In this document: positions 8,514 through 15,791 of the stretch, piece after piece
Numbering within the stretch: position 1 is the first letter of the stretch
Layout: every line of letters begins with the position of its first letter
Origin: Holosporaceae bacterium
Lineage (GTDB): Bacteria; Pseudomonadota; Alphaproteobacteria; UBA3830
Reading direction: 5' to 3'
Assembly: GCA_031269645.1 (NCBI GenBank)
Contig: JAISYW010000017.1
Span: forward strand, 1-17,575
Length of the DNA: 17,575 nucleotides
Notes under the pieces: model-generated
The model's database searches: none
The model's input: only the letters and a program-made list of their open reading frames with translations
What the model was told of the DNA's origin: nothing
Translations under genes and position numbers: made by a program

Positions 8514-9473
8514 TCACTCCACAGCTATTGCATTTTCAGGAATTTTTATGCCGAATTTTCCCGCCAGTTTTTTATTCACAAAGCATTTGTGATCTTCAAG
8601 TCTTGGGAAAATTGGCGGCAAGTCTTTCACAGCGACTCCCTTCAGAATTTTCGCCGCCAGTTTTCCGGCGTTTCTGCCGACGGATTCGTAGCTCACGCCG
8701 AAACTCGCGAGGGCCAGCCCGTCGCGCACCGATTGATCCTCCGAATCAAAAACCGGGATGCTCATTTTTGAGGCTTCCGATGCAATGGTCGGCATCGCCG
8801 CATGAAGTCCACTCGCTCCGACATAGATGAAATCGACCTTTCCGCGAAATTCCTGCATGCGTACCGGAATATCTCGCGCCTGATCCACTGGAATCGCCAC
8901 CACCGAAAGATCGAAGAGGGGCGCGGATTTTTTCATCATTTCCAGCAGCGCCGCATCGTTGTTATCGGACATAAGACACAGCAGACCGACGGCCTTGGCC
9001 TTCGGGATCGTCGTTTTTACGAACTCCAGCAGCACGTCCAGATTCTGCATATCCGAACTGCCGCTGATGTTATTGCTGCTGTGTTCTCGGTCTTTCAGCA
9101 AGCCGGCCGCCACAGGATCTGTAATCGCATGGAAAATTAGCGGAATATCGCGAATTTTCCCCTTAGCAAATTGAGCGATCGGCGTTGAAACCACAATCAT
9201 AACACGCGGATTGCGATTTTTCAGATTAGCCACGGTTTGCGGAATAAGAGAGTGGTCAAAGGCGATGTCGGAAATTTCGATTCTAATATTCTTATTCTCG
9301 ATGAAACCGTTATCCGCCAGTTCATCCTTGATTCCTTGGATGGAAATTTCCAAATCCTTGAGCGGGCCGTAGTTTGCTATGGCCACGATGGGTAGATTTT
9401 CCTTCTTTTGCCAATTAAAAAACAAAGCAACTGATGCAATGGCCGCAACGGCTGCTACAAAAAATTTTTTCAT
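8514..9473 (-). CDS. ABC importer substrate-binding protein, TrpX-like (ABC_sub_bind)
   Basis: Periplasmic or membrane-tethered binding protein that delivers substrate to the permease. The N-terminus (MKKFFVAAVAAIASVALFF) is a clear signal sequence or anchor, but there is no lipobox cysteine, unlike Gram-positive relatives. The mature part shows the ABC_sub_bind pattern: VAIANYGPLKDLEISIQGI near the start, then VVSTPIAQFA and the hallmark IPLIFHAITDPVAAGLL (about 111-127). Later come a central segment starting VGLLC and IPVFDSEDQSVRDG in the second lobe. A ribosome site GGAGA lies about 8 bases before the ATG. It is the first gene of the operon; the leader behind it holds several perfect palindromes. 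GC reaches 57% in one counted line, far above the flanking genes. Substrate unknown; family members have been linked to tryptophan, tyrosine or related compounds. Confidence 0.9.
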   Translation of the reverse strand: MKKFFVAAVAAIASVALFFNWQKKENLPIVAIANYGPLKDLEISIQGIKDELADNGFIENKNIRIEISDIAFDHSLIPQTVANLKNRNPRVMIVVSTPIAQFAKGKIRDIPLIFHAITDPVAAGLLKDREHSSNNISGSSDMQNLDVLLEFVKTTIPKAKAVGLLCLMSDNNDAALLEMMKKSAPLFDLSVVAIPVDQARDIPVRMQEFRGKVDFIYVGASGLHAAMPTIASEASKMSIPVFDSEDQSVRDGLALASFGVSYESVGRNAGKLAAKILKGVAVKDLPPIFPRLEDHKCFVNKKLAGKFGIKIPENAIAVE

Positions 9474-9529
9474 GATGGATCTCCGTATTCGTATTCATAA
9501 AATGATCACCAAAGCCTTAGAAAACAGAA

Positions 9530-9543
9530 TATTCGGCCGAATA
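9530..9543. promoter_or_regulatory. 14-base perfect palindrome, possible operator of the importer operon
   Basis: TATTCGGCCGAATA is its own reverse complement. It lies 57-70 bases before the start of the binding-protein gene, where an operator for a dimeric regulator would be expected. No regulator gene is next to it, so the role is a guess from position and symmetry. Confidence 0.35.
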
Positions 9544-9583
9544 AACTATCTTCTCAGACCTAGAACAAAATTAATTAATGTGG

Positions 9584-9610
9584 AAAAAATATAATTGGCC
9601 TAGGGCCAAT
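9584..9610 (-). terminator. Terminator-like hairpin in the importer leader
   Basis: Plus-strand bases 9594-9610 read ATTGGCCTAGGGCCAAT, a perfect 7-bp inverted repeat with a 3-base loop. Read on the minus strand, the hairpin is followed at once by TATATTTTTT (9593-9584), the form of an intrinsic terminator. It lies about 110 bases before the importer start and no minus-strand gene ends upstream of it in the window. It may be an attenuator, an insulator, or a leftover from the source genome. Confidence 0.45.
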
Positions 9611-9628
9611 AGTACGAATACAGAAGAC

Positions 9629-9644
9629 TGAAGCCAAAAATTTG
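9629..9644. repeat. 16-base repeat, copy 1
   Basis: TGAAGCCAAAAATTTG occurs here and again at 16334-16349, just upstream of trcR. The identity is exact over 16 bases and stops there on both sides. A chance match of this length in 17.5 kb is unlikely, though AT-rich DNA raises the odds. Confidence 0.5.
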
Positions 9645-9660
9645 GGCAAAAGCGAGCATC

Positions 9661-9679
9661 AGGACGCTATCAGCGTCCT
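9661..9679. repeat. Perfect inverted repeat, 8-bp GC-rich stem with 3-base loop
   Basis: AGGACGCTATCAGCGTCCT folds into an 8-bp stem with loop ATC. It lies 16 bases after the 16-base repeat at 9629, so both may be parts of one small repetitive element. No T-tract follows directly on either strand, so it is not a classic terminator. Confidence 0.55.
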
Positions 9680-9848
9680 CTACGCGGTCCATTCCAAAAC
9701 TTTCGACCATTTCAAACATTTTTTAAACCCTCTAGTCTTTTATTATATATAGCAATCTCGCCATTTATCAAGTTTTCCAGAAAAATATTTTTGGAATTTT
9801 TTCATTTTGATTTTTGCAGTTAACTAATTGTTTTTTTTACCTAATTTC

Positions 9849-9865
9849 TTTATGAGTTTCATAAA
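9849..9865. promoter_or_regulatory. Inverted repeat upstream of folB
   Basis: TTTATGAGTTTCATAAA is a perfect 7-bp inverted repeat with a 3-base centre, about 100 bases before the folB start. Possible operator or small hairpin; no further support. Confidence 0.25.
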
Positions 9866-9963
9866 TCAATAAATAACGTCCAATTAGTGACCGAATTTGG
9901 CATAGTTGAACGTCCAGTATTTTTTGTTGCGTTGCGTATTTCCATTAGTTTAATATAAATAAC

Positions 9964-10326
9964 ATGATTAGACAGCTTAACGTCGGTAGCTACAAAGCTT
10001 TTCTTATACTCGGTAATAACGAGGCGGAAAAGTCGGTTAAACGCAGCGTGATTATTAATATCAGTCTTCGTTTTTTAGACGAGGTTGTGGCATGCGGTAA
10101 TGACGAAATTGCCGATGCAGTATGTTATTTTGATCTAATAAAGTTCATAGATAACAAATTGGAAAATAAAAAATTCAATTTACTCGAACGAGCAGTTCAA
10201 TTCTTATACGACGAGATTTCCGGTTACTTGAGTAATAATAACATCCTGAAAAGGATCGAAATTATCAAAATCAATCCGCCAGTAAAAAATTTAGGAAAAG
10301 CCTCGTTTATTTGTTCTGATTGGTGA
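9964..10326 (+). CDS. folB: Dihydroneopterin aldolase
   Basis: Cytoplasmic enzyme cleaving 7,8-dihydroneopterin to 6-hydroxymethyl-dihydropterin and glycolaldehyde in folate synthesis; its product feeds FolKP encoded 4 bases downstream. The length (120) is typical. The family pattern is visible: an early Glu in GNNEAEKSVK (Glu22), the ADAVCYFDLIKFI segment with Tyr55, and FNLLERAVQFLYDEI (about 71-85). Near the C-terminus the usual catalytic 'KP' reads NP (Asn104-Pro105), with a lysine two residues earlier (Lys102). Either the alignment shifts here or the key lysine has been replaced. The start codon has no recognisable ribosome site (AATATAAATAAC precedes ATG), so translation may be leaderless or weak. 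The identification is strengthened by the folKP neighbour. Confidence 0.82.
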   Translation: MIRQLNVGSYKAFLILGNNEAEKSVKRSVIINISLRFLDEVVACGNDEIADAVCYFDLIKFIDNKLENKKFNLLERAVQFLYDEISGYLSNNNILKRIEIIKINPPVKNLGKASFICSDW

Positions 10327-10330
10327 AAAA

Positions 10331-11533
10331 ATGATTTATTTGTCTCTAGGAAGTAATCTCGGGAATAGAATTGTAAATCTAAGAACTGCCATAGCAAAAA
10401 TATCGCTATTTTTTGATTGTGAAAAAATATCTATCGTAATCGAAACGCGGGCAATTTTACCGCAGGACGCTCCAGCCGATTGGGATAAAAATTATCTAAA
10501 CGTAGTTATTGGCGGAAATACGTTTGCAAGTCCATTCGAACTGCTTTCAATTATCAAGAATATCGAAAAAGAAATGGGAAGAGATGCGTCAAGTCGTCGC
10601 TGGAGCCCGCGAATTATTGATATAGATATCATTACTTATCATGATCAATACGTCGATCACAAAAATTTGTCGATTCCACACAAAGAAATTCAAAATCGCG
10701 ATTGTTTACAATATCTGTTGGCAAGTTTAGACTACGAAATTCCTCAAGATATTCGGATGGATGTTGAGCGATATTCTGCACTAAATTATTTTACCCTTGA
10801 ACCGAAATTAGTTGGAATTGTCAATGTAACTCCGGACTCTTTTTCGGACGGAGGTGATTTTTTTGACACAAACAAAGCAATCGAACAAATCAACGAGCTA
10901 TATCGCAATGGAGCGAGCGTAATTGAGCTTGGAGCTCAATCTACACGCCCGGGATATATGGAAGTTTCTCCAGCTGAAGAGATTTCAAGATTAAGCAAAA
11001 TTCTTGAAAGAGTTGTAGACTTAGACTGTATTGGCGTTGATACTTATTTCGATGACGTGGTAAAGTACGCACTTCAAAAACCCAATATAAATTGGATTAA
11101 CGATATTAAATCGCAAATCAGCGACGAAACTATCAAAATGATCGCCGATAGAAATATAAAATATGTAACAATGCTCCAAGGAACCGATATATTTTGGCTA
11201 AGAGATAGAGCAAAATATCTTCGAGAGTTAGGAATTGCAAGAAAAAACATTATCCTTGATCCTGGCATTGGCTTCGCCAAAACAAAACGTGAAAATATCG
11301 AAATAATAAAAAATATTTCAGTAATTCAAGAGCTTGGCTATGAAGTTTTACTCGGTCATTCCAGAAAATCCTTCATATCAGCGTTTTCAAATTCGCCTTC
11401 TCGAGACCGCGACATAGAAACTTTGGCTATCTCGGATTTCGCTCGTCAAAATAAAGTAGATTATTTAAGAGTCCATAACATAAAAGATCATATGAAATTC
11501 TTTGTCGCCAAGCATCGAATGACGAATAATTAA
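10331..11533 (+). CDS. folKP: Bifunctional HPPK-DHPS folate synthesis protein
   Basis: Fusion of hydroxymethyldihydropterin pyrophosphokinase (FolK, about 1-150) and dihydropteroate synthase (FolP, about 158-395), carrying out two successive steps in the cytoplasm. In FolK: SLGSNLGNR (5-13) and RWSPRIIDIDII (90-101), whose two aspartates bind magnesium. In FolP: GIVNVTPDSFSDGG (162-175), GAQSTRPG (201-208), DPGIGFAKT (310-318), GHSRKSF (342-348) and LRVHNI (379-384). The usual 'MHMQG' strand reads MLQG and 'RVHDV' reads RVHNI, both mild changes. It starts 4 bases after the folB stop, so one transcript is expected. Such fusions are known in Rickettsia and relatives. The enzyme would be the target of sulfonamides; the sequence alone does not tell sensitivity. 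Confidence 0.95.
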   Translation: MIYLSLGSNLGNRIVNLRTAIAKISLFFDCEKISIVIETRAILPQDAPADWDKNYLNVVIGGNTFASPFELLSIIKNIEKEMGRDASSRRWSPRIIDIDIITYHDQYVDHKNLSIPHKEIQNRDCLQYLLASLDYEIPQDIRMDVERYSALNYFTLEPKLVGIVNVTPDSFSDGGDFFDTNKAIEQINELYRNGASVIELGAQSTRPGYMEVSPAEEISRLSKILERVVDLDCIGVDTYFDDVVKYALQKPNINWINDIKSQISDETIKMIADRNIKYVTMLQGTDIFWLRDRAKYLRELGIARKNIILDPGIGFAKTKRENIEIIKNISVIQELGYEVLLGHSRKSFISAFSNSPSRDRDIETLAISDFARQNKVDYLRVHNIKDHMKFFVAKHRMTNN

Positions 11534-11707
11534 CTTAGAAAAATGTATACGCGATCGTCGTCCAATCAATTTGCGAAGGCTGCCACAAAATCCGTCGATC
11601 GCGTCGGGTGGAAACTGGTTATTTTCTAAAAAATCCGAACGCTAGGAATGAAATCTTTAAGGCTTATCGTATGGATATCTGTTCAAAACTAAACTATAAG
11701 TTCTGAT
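11534..11707. other. GC-raised spacer with long-range inverted repeat, possible small RNA
   Basis: This 174-base gap holds no supportable gene. Bases 11551-11610 are about 57% GC by hand count, in contrast to roughly 30% in the genes on either side. ACGCGATCG (11549-11557) pairs exactly with CGATCGCGT (11596-11604), closing a 38-base loop. Both strands could encode a structured RNA; I do not recognise a known family. A 14-codon ORF (11648-11692) with AGGA too close to its ATG is not convincing. Confidence 0.35.
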
Positions 11708-13219
11708 ATGAATTTTCTTTTGAAAAGCTATTTAAAATTTGCAAGACGTATAAAAATTTATCGCGCTAAATTTCATGATTTAGCGTCTAAAATGCCACTT
11801 TATTCACTTACACTGTTTTCATTTGTTCCCAAAAGAATTCAAAATAAATTAAATTTATCTTTTCCGTCAGAATATTCGATAGATTTAATATCTCAAGGTC
11901 ACATAGTAGTGTTGAAGTGTTCGGGACGATCGATTTTTATTAGAGATATTTCGAAAATATTTAGGACGAAAAGTTTATCTGAAGCTGAAAAATCAGAACT
12001 TCATACCTTTGGATGGATATCCATACTGAATCTAAATGTGGATAAGCAATGGCGATTACTTATTCGCAATCACATAAAATTTTGGATAAAGAATTTCAAG
12101 AATCTTAATGGATTGGCATGGCGCGTTCCGATTGTTGCGGAAAGGATTTACAACTGGATCATGCAATACAACTTAATATCGAAAACTTCCGACCAAGAAT
12201 TTAGCGCGATTTTTGCAGAAAGCATAGCGCAACAGTTGAAATTTTTGAAAAGACGCTTATATCTACCATTAGATTTGCTTGAAAAAGCGGCATTAATTAG
12301 AACAATTACCATTGCTTCAGTTGCCGTGGATAAAGTTAGGGATTCTACTAGGGCCATTAATGAGTTGGCAGTGTATTTGGAAGAAATTGACTGCATAAAA
12401 TCATGCAAAACTACACAAGAAATTTTGAAAACTTTGAGATATTTGATAGAGATTCAGGCGATATCCTCATTTTTAAAAAAAAATATTCCATTTGAAATTT
12501 CTAAAAATATTTCGCAATTAGCAAATATAGTAAGAAATATTAGGCATTCTGATGGTGGTATTAGCATTTTTCAAAGTGAATTTACTCCGTCGCCGCTTTA
12601 TATAGACGCTTTGCTATCTAACGCCAAAAAAAACAGTTATAAAGAAACTAATTCAAGCTATCTTAGATTGCAATCTCTCGAAGGAGCTGCTTTTATAGAC
12701 TTGAGGAATAAATTCTTTCCGATTGAATTTAGCGCAGGCATCCAAAGAATTATTCTCGGATCATATGTGTATTTTCCCAATCGGCGATTGCGTTTTTCGA
12801 ATGACGCCGAAATGTCTCATTCCATTTATAACGAAAAAAACAACATCTGGTTTACTGGAAAGTCGTCTTTTTCGATAAGTAGAAATGATGTAACTTTTGA
12901 AAAAAAATTATATGTAAACAACCTTGGAACCGACATAAGATGCGAAGAAAATATGTCAAATGAATCTTTCGATGTCTCATACTGCATTGTGCTGCCAAGC
13001 GAGCCTGTTATTACGCCGCTCGAGTATAAAAATGGTTTTTTTATGGACTTCGCGACAGGAGCCAGATGGGTTTGGAATTTAAGTAAAAATGCAAAATTCT
13101 TATTCGATTTTGCAAGAAATGGAATTCTTAACGGAGAAAGAAAAATTTTTACATTATTGACTATTGAAACAACATCGCCGAACAAAAATAAGCTAAGATG
13201 GAGTTTAAAGCGTTTGTGA
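11708..13219 (+). CDS. Heparinase II/III-like protein, alphaproteobacterial type
   Basis: Member of the heparinase II/III-like family widespread in Alphaproteobacteria, usually of unknown substrate and presumed to be a polysaccharide lyase. The length (503) is a little short for the group. The N-terminal half is an alpha-helical region; the segment GLAWRVPIVAERIYNWI (about 137-153) matches the 'W.p...a.Rl..W' pattern. IRHSDGGISIFQSE (about 278-291) matches the 'R.gDGGl.lF.g' motif at the junction to the beta-sandwich half. The C-terminal half includes MSHSIYNEKNNIWFTG, where relatives have the 'HsTl...' strand. There is no signal peptide, so a cytoplasmic or otherwise unusual location is implied. 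Many family positions look weakly kept, so activity is uncertain. It follows folKP by 174 bases and ends 93 bases before radA. Confidence 0.75.
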   Translation: MNFLLKSYLKFARRIKIYRAKFHDLASKMPLYSLTLFSFVPKRIQNKLNLSFPSEYSIDLISQGHIVVLKCSGRSIFIRDISKIFRTKSLSEAEKSELHTFGWISILNLNVDKQWRLLIRNHIKFWIKNFKNLNGLAWRVPIVAERIYNWIMQYNLISKTSDQEFSAIFAESIAQQLKFLKRRLYLPLDLLEKAALIRTITIASVAVDKVRDSTRAINELAVYLEEIDCIKSCKTTQEILKTLRYLIEIQAISSFLKKNIPFEISKNISQLANIVRNIRHSDGGISIFQSEFTPSPLYIDALLSNAKKNSYKETNSSYLRLQSLEGAAFIDLRNKFFPIEFSAGIQRIILGSYVYFPNRRLRFSNDAEMSHSIYNEKNNIWFTGKSSFSISRNDVTFEKKLYVNNLGTDIRCEENMSNESFDVSYCIVLPSEPVITPLEYKNGFFMDFATGARWVWNLSKNAKFLFDFARNGILNGERKIFTLLTIETTSPNKNKLRWSLKRL

Positions 13220-13237
13220 ACGATAATTTATTACCAT

Positions 13238-13277
13238 TTTTTTATAATTAGTTTTTTATAATTAATAGAGGTATAAT
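13238..13277 (+). promoter_or_regulatory. Probable radA promoter region with three TATAAT boxes
   Basis: The hexamer TATAAT occurs at 13243-13248, 13257-13262 and 13272-13277. The first two sit in a tandem direct repeat of TTTTTTATAATTA (13238-13250 and 13252-13264). The last box is 35 bases before the radA ATG. No convincing -35 box is present, so which box is used is unclear. Confidence 0.45.
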
Positions 13278-13312
13278 TCGGAAATTTGTTATAGAAAAAA
13301 TGTAGAAAAAAT

Positions 13313-14662
13313 ATGGCGAAAAGCGAAAAGATGTTTCGTTGCGGAGAATGTGGAGCCAGATATCCGAAATGGCTAGGAAAGTGCGAAGATTGCGGCCAGT
13401 GGAACACCGTTGCGGAAGAAGTTCTGGGGTTAGGCAAAAATGCATCTAACATTTTGCGTTTAGAATTTCAAAATCTATCGTATTTTCAAGAAAAAATAGA
13501 CCGCAAACTTAGCGACATTGGAGAATTCGATCGCGTTTTAGGCGGCGGAGCAGTTCCTGGATCTGTAATACTAATTGGTGGAGATCCAGGAATTGGAAAA
13601 TCTACTCTTCTGTTACAGGTATTGGCCGCTTTATCTCAGGAATATAACTGCGTTTATATATCAGGAGAAGAATCGGCAGACCAAATTTGTTTGCGAGCGA
13701 ATAGATTGAGAGCAGGCGATTCGGGTGTAAAACTTGCTTGCGAAACGGACGTTAGCTTAATCATAAATTCGTTAGATAACGACATAGATTTTTTAGTTAT
13801 AGATTCGATTCAAACGTTACAAAGTTCTTCAATAGAATCTATTCCCGGAACAATTTCCCAGGTCAGAGCTTGCGCGCATGAACTCATAAGTTTTGCCAAA
13901 ACAACCGGCGCTACTGTATTTTTGGTTGGTCATGTAACCAAAGACGGAGCTATTGCCGGTCCCAAAGTACTGGAACATATGGTGGATACGGTTTTATATT
14001 TTGAAGGGGAACGGAGCAATGCATATCGCATTCTCAGAGCTGTAAAAAACAGATATGGTCCATGCGACGAGCTTGGTATTTTCGAAATGCAACAATGCGG
14101 ATTGGTCAGCGTATTGAATCCATCAGTGTTGTTTCTAACTCAAAGGGCGGAAAATGTTCCCGGTACTGTGGTTTTTGCCGGAATTGAGGGATCTAGACCT
14201 TTATTAGCAGAAGCTCAGGCCCTTGTGTCAAAAAGTTATTTTACATCTCCAAGAAGAACTGTCGTCGGCTGGGATTTGAATAGACTTTTTACTATTCTTG
14301 CTGTTATGGAATCAAAATGTAAAATTTTATTTTCGGATAGAGATGTATATTTAAATATTGTCGGTGGACTAAAGATAACCGAGCCGGCATGCGATTTGGC
14401 TGCTGCTTTGAGCTTATTATCGGCCAAAAGCGGTATGGCGATTTCTCGAGAAATGTGCGCGTTTGGAGAAATTGGGTTAACCGGTGAAATAAGATCTGTT
14501 TCCAGATGTTCGGAACGCATAAAAGAAGCCGAAAAACTTGGTTTCAAAAGCGTTATTTTTCCTTATTCCAATAATCTTTTAAAAGATAATTTTTCTAATA
14601 TTGAACTTATTGCCGTAAAAACTCTAGTTGATGCTATGGCGATACTTGAAATTGTAAATTGA
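13313..14662 (+). CDS. radA: DNA repair protein RadA
   Basis: RecA-related ATPase that drives branch migration of recombination intermediates and helps repair stalled forks. The length (449) is normal. It has an N-terminal zinc finger (Cys10, Cys13, Cys24, Cys27), Walker A GDPGIGKST (90-98), Walker B LVIDS (161-165), the diagnostic KNRYG motif (245-249) and a C-terminal Lon-protease-like domain from about 280. The start MAKSEKMFRCGECG is the usual opening of the family, so ATG 13313 is preferred although no Shine-Dalgarno sequence is visible (AGAAAAAAT precedes it). The stop TGA is followed one base later by the cvpA start, so the pair is an operon, an arrangement common in Alphaproteobacteria. 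Confidence 0.97.
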   Translation: MAKSEKMFRCGECGARYPKWLGKCEDCGQWNTVAEEVLGLGKNASNILRLEFQNLSYFQEKIDRKLSDIGEFDRVLGGGAVPGSVILIGGDPGIGKSTLLLQVLAALSQEYNCVYISGEESADQICLRANRLRAGDSGVKLACETDVSLIINSLDNDIDFLVIDSIQTLQSSSIESIPGTISQVRACAHELISFAKTTGATVFLVGHVTKDGAIAGPKVLEHMVDTVLYFEGERSNAYRILRAVKNRYGPCDELGIFEMQQCGLVSVLNPSVLFLTQRAENVPGTVVFAGIEGSRPLLAEAQALVSKSYFTSPRRTVVGWDLNRLFTILAVMESKCKILFSDRDVYLNIVGGLKITEPACDLAAALSLLSAKSGMAISREMCAFGEIGLTGEIRSVSRCSERIKEAEKLGFKSVIFPYSNNLLKDNFSNIELIAVKTLVDAMAILEIVN

Positions 14663-14663
14663 A

Positions 14664-15539
14664 ATGAGTAGTCGAGAATTTTTCAATCTGCTGGACTATA
14701 TATACATACTCATAATGTTCGTATCCGCTACAATTGGTTTTATGCGCGGTTTTATAAAAGATTTCTTTGGTACCTGCGCTTGGTTTGGAAGCGGATTTAT
14801 AGCCATTTTCGTTGCCCCGTATTTAATTCCGGCAATAAAAGAGCAAATTTCTAGTCCAACGGCAGCCAATTGTATGGCCATATTGATCGCCTATCTAATA
14901 ACGTTAACAATTCTTCTATTGTTGATTGGCTCTATATCCAACAATGTAAAAGGTTCGGTACTTTCAGGAGTAGATAAGGCCGTAGGCGTATTATTCGGTT
15001 TATTTAGAGGAATTGGTCTATTAATATGCTTTTGTATGTTGCTGCTTGCAATTAATTTGTCAAAAAGCGATTATCCATTGATAAATGAATCAAAATTATC
15101 GGATATATTATTTCCAATCGCTGAATCGTTAATGCCTAAAATATATAAAATAAATGTATCGAAACCTAAAAAAAAGCAGAAACGAGAAATGAAGCAAACT
15201 AAACAAATCAGCGCCATACAAATCTCCAAACCAAAAATAAAAAAAGAAAAACCTCTCGAAAAGAAAAAGATAGAAAAATCCGTTATTTTGGAAAAGGTTA
15301 AGGATTGGATTATTGATGTGTTCGCTAAACGTCAAGCAAATATTGAGGAAGACGTTCAAAATCAAACGCCTCAGGTTTCTCAAACGCCATCTTCTCAAGA
15401 AAATTTACGACCGGCGAATAAGCCTTCTTATGGGACTGGAATTTCCCTTCTGGAAGCTCGAAAGAAAAGACGCGCTCTACGCAAAGCAGAGCTTTTGAAG
15501 AAAGAGTTGCGGAAGCGGCTTGACAGCAGCGATATTTAA
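14664..15539 (+). CDS. cvpA: CvpA-family membrane protein
   Basis: Inner-membrane protein of the CvpA (colicin V production) family; its molecular role is not well defined, though it is linked to envelope homeostasis in other Proteobacteria. Four hydrophobic segments are visible at about 9-29, 36-58, 65-90 and 105-131. The typical family stretches GFMRGFIKDFFG (25-36) and VDKAVGVLFGLFRG (101-114) are present. After the membrane domain there is an unusually long, charged, cytoplasmic-looking tail of about 130 residues: lysine-rich first (KPKKKQKREMKQTKQ, then repeated K/E runs), then Gln/Ser/Pro-rich, then an arginine/lysine helix ending in KKELRKRL. The gene is coupled to radA (1-base gap). 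The usual alphaproteobacterial next gene, purF, is absent; a tRNA gene begins 23 bases after the stop. Confidence 0.88.
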   Translation: MSSREFFNLLDYIYILIMFVSATIGFMRGFIKDFFGTCAWFGSGFIAIFVAPYLIPAIKEQISSPTAANCMAILIAYLITLTILLLLIGSISNNVKGSVLSGVDKAVGVLFGLFRGIGLLICFCMLLLAINLSKSDYPLINESKLSDILFPIAESLMPKIYKINVSKPKKKQKREMKQTKQISAIQISKPKIKKEKPLEKKKIEKSVILEKVKDWIIDVFAKRQANIEEDVQNQTPQVSQTPSSQENLRPANKPSYGTGISLLEARKKRRALRKAELLKKELRKRLDSSDI

Positions 15540-15562
15540 TGATTTCTTAGCATGTTTGGCGT

Positions 15563-15656
15563 GGAGGGATGGCCGAGTGGCTGAAGGCAGTGGTTTGCTA
15601 AACCGCCATACGGTTGAAAAGCCGTATCGAGGGTTCGAATCCCTCTTCCTCCGCCA
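15563..15656 (+). tRNA. tRNA-Ser(GCU)
   Basis: A complete class II tRNA of 94 bases with the CCA end encoded. The 7-bp acceptor stem pairs GGAGGGA with TTCCTCC (one G-T pair), the discriminator is G, and the T-loop reads GTTCGAATC. The anticodon stem-loop is GTGGT-TTGCTAA-ACCGC with anticodon GCT, reading AGC/AGU serine codons. The long variable arm (ATACGG-TTGAAAAG-CCGTAT) is typical of serine tRNAs. It may be transcribed with radA-cvpA or from its own promoter. Confidence 0.97.
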
Positions 15657-15791
15657 GATCTTGTTCTCCAAGTATGGTAATTCTGATTATTGTCGCCATG
15701 GTTGGTGGCCGCTCAGATTCGCTGTTATAGAGACTTTGCCGGCATTTTGCGTTCTTGCCAAACTTCTTTTAAGCCATGAAAAATCTTCGTC

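Larger units (their letters stand above)
9474..9963. other. 490-base spacer between divergent importer and folate operons
   Basis: No supportable gene. It holds, from left to right, a 14-base palindrome (9530-9543), a hairpin with a U-rich tail on the minus strand (9584-9610), a 16-base sequence repeated near trcR (9629-9644), a perfect 8-bp stem hairpin (9661-9679), a weak AT-rich hairpin followed by a T-tract (9777-9802), a 7-bp inverted repeat (9849-9865) and an AACGTCCA direct repeat (9875-9882 and 9909-9916). Base composition switches from importer-like to very AT-rich near 9700, which may mark the edge of the acquired segment. The promoters of both divergent operons should lie here. Confidence 0.6.

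Noticed and set aside
8233..9174. Several plus-strand ORFs of 60-119 codons inside the importer genes
   Set aside because: They are antisense shadows made likely by the higher GC content; the minus-strand frames carry complete ABC and ABC_sub_bind motifs.
9777..9802. AT-rich hairpin with a following T-tract on the plus strand, as a terminator
   Set aside because: No plus-strand gene ends upstream of it, the stem is mostly A-T with one G-T pair, and such structures are common by chance in this AT-rich spacer.
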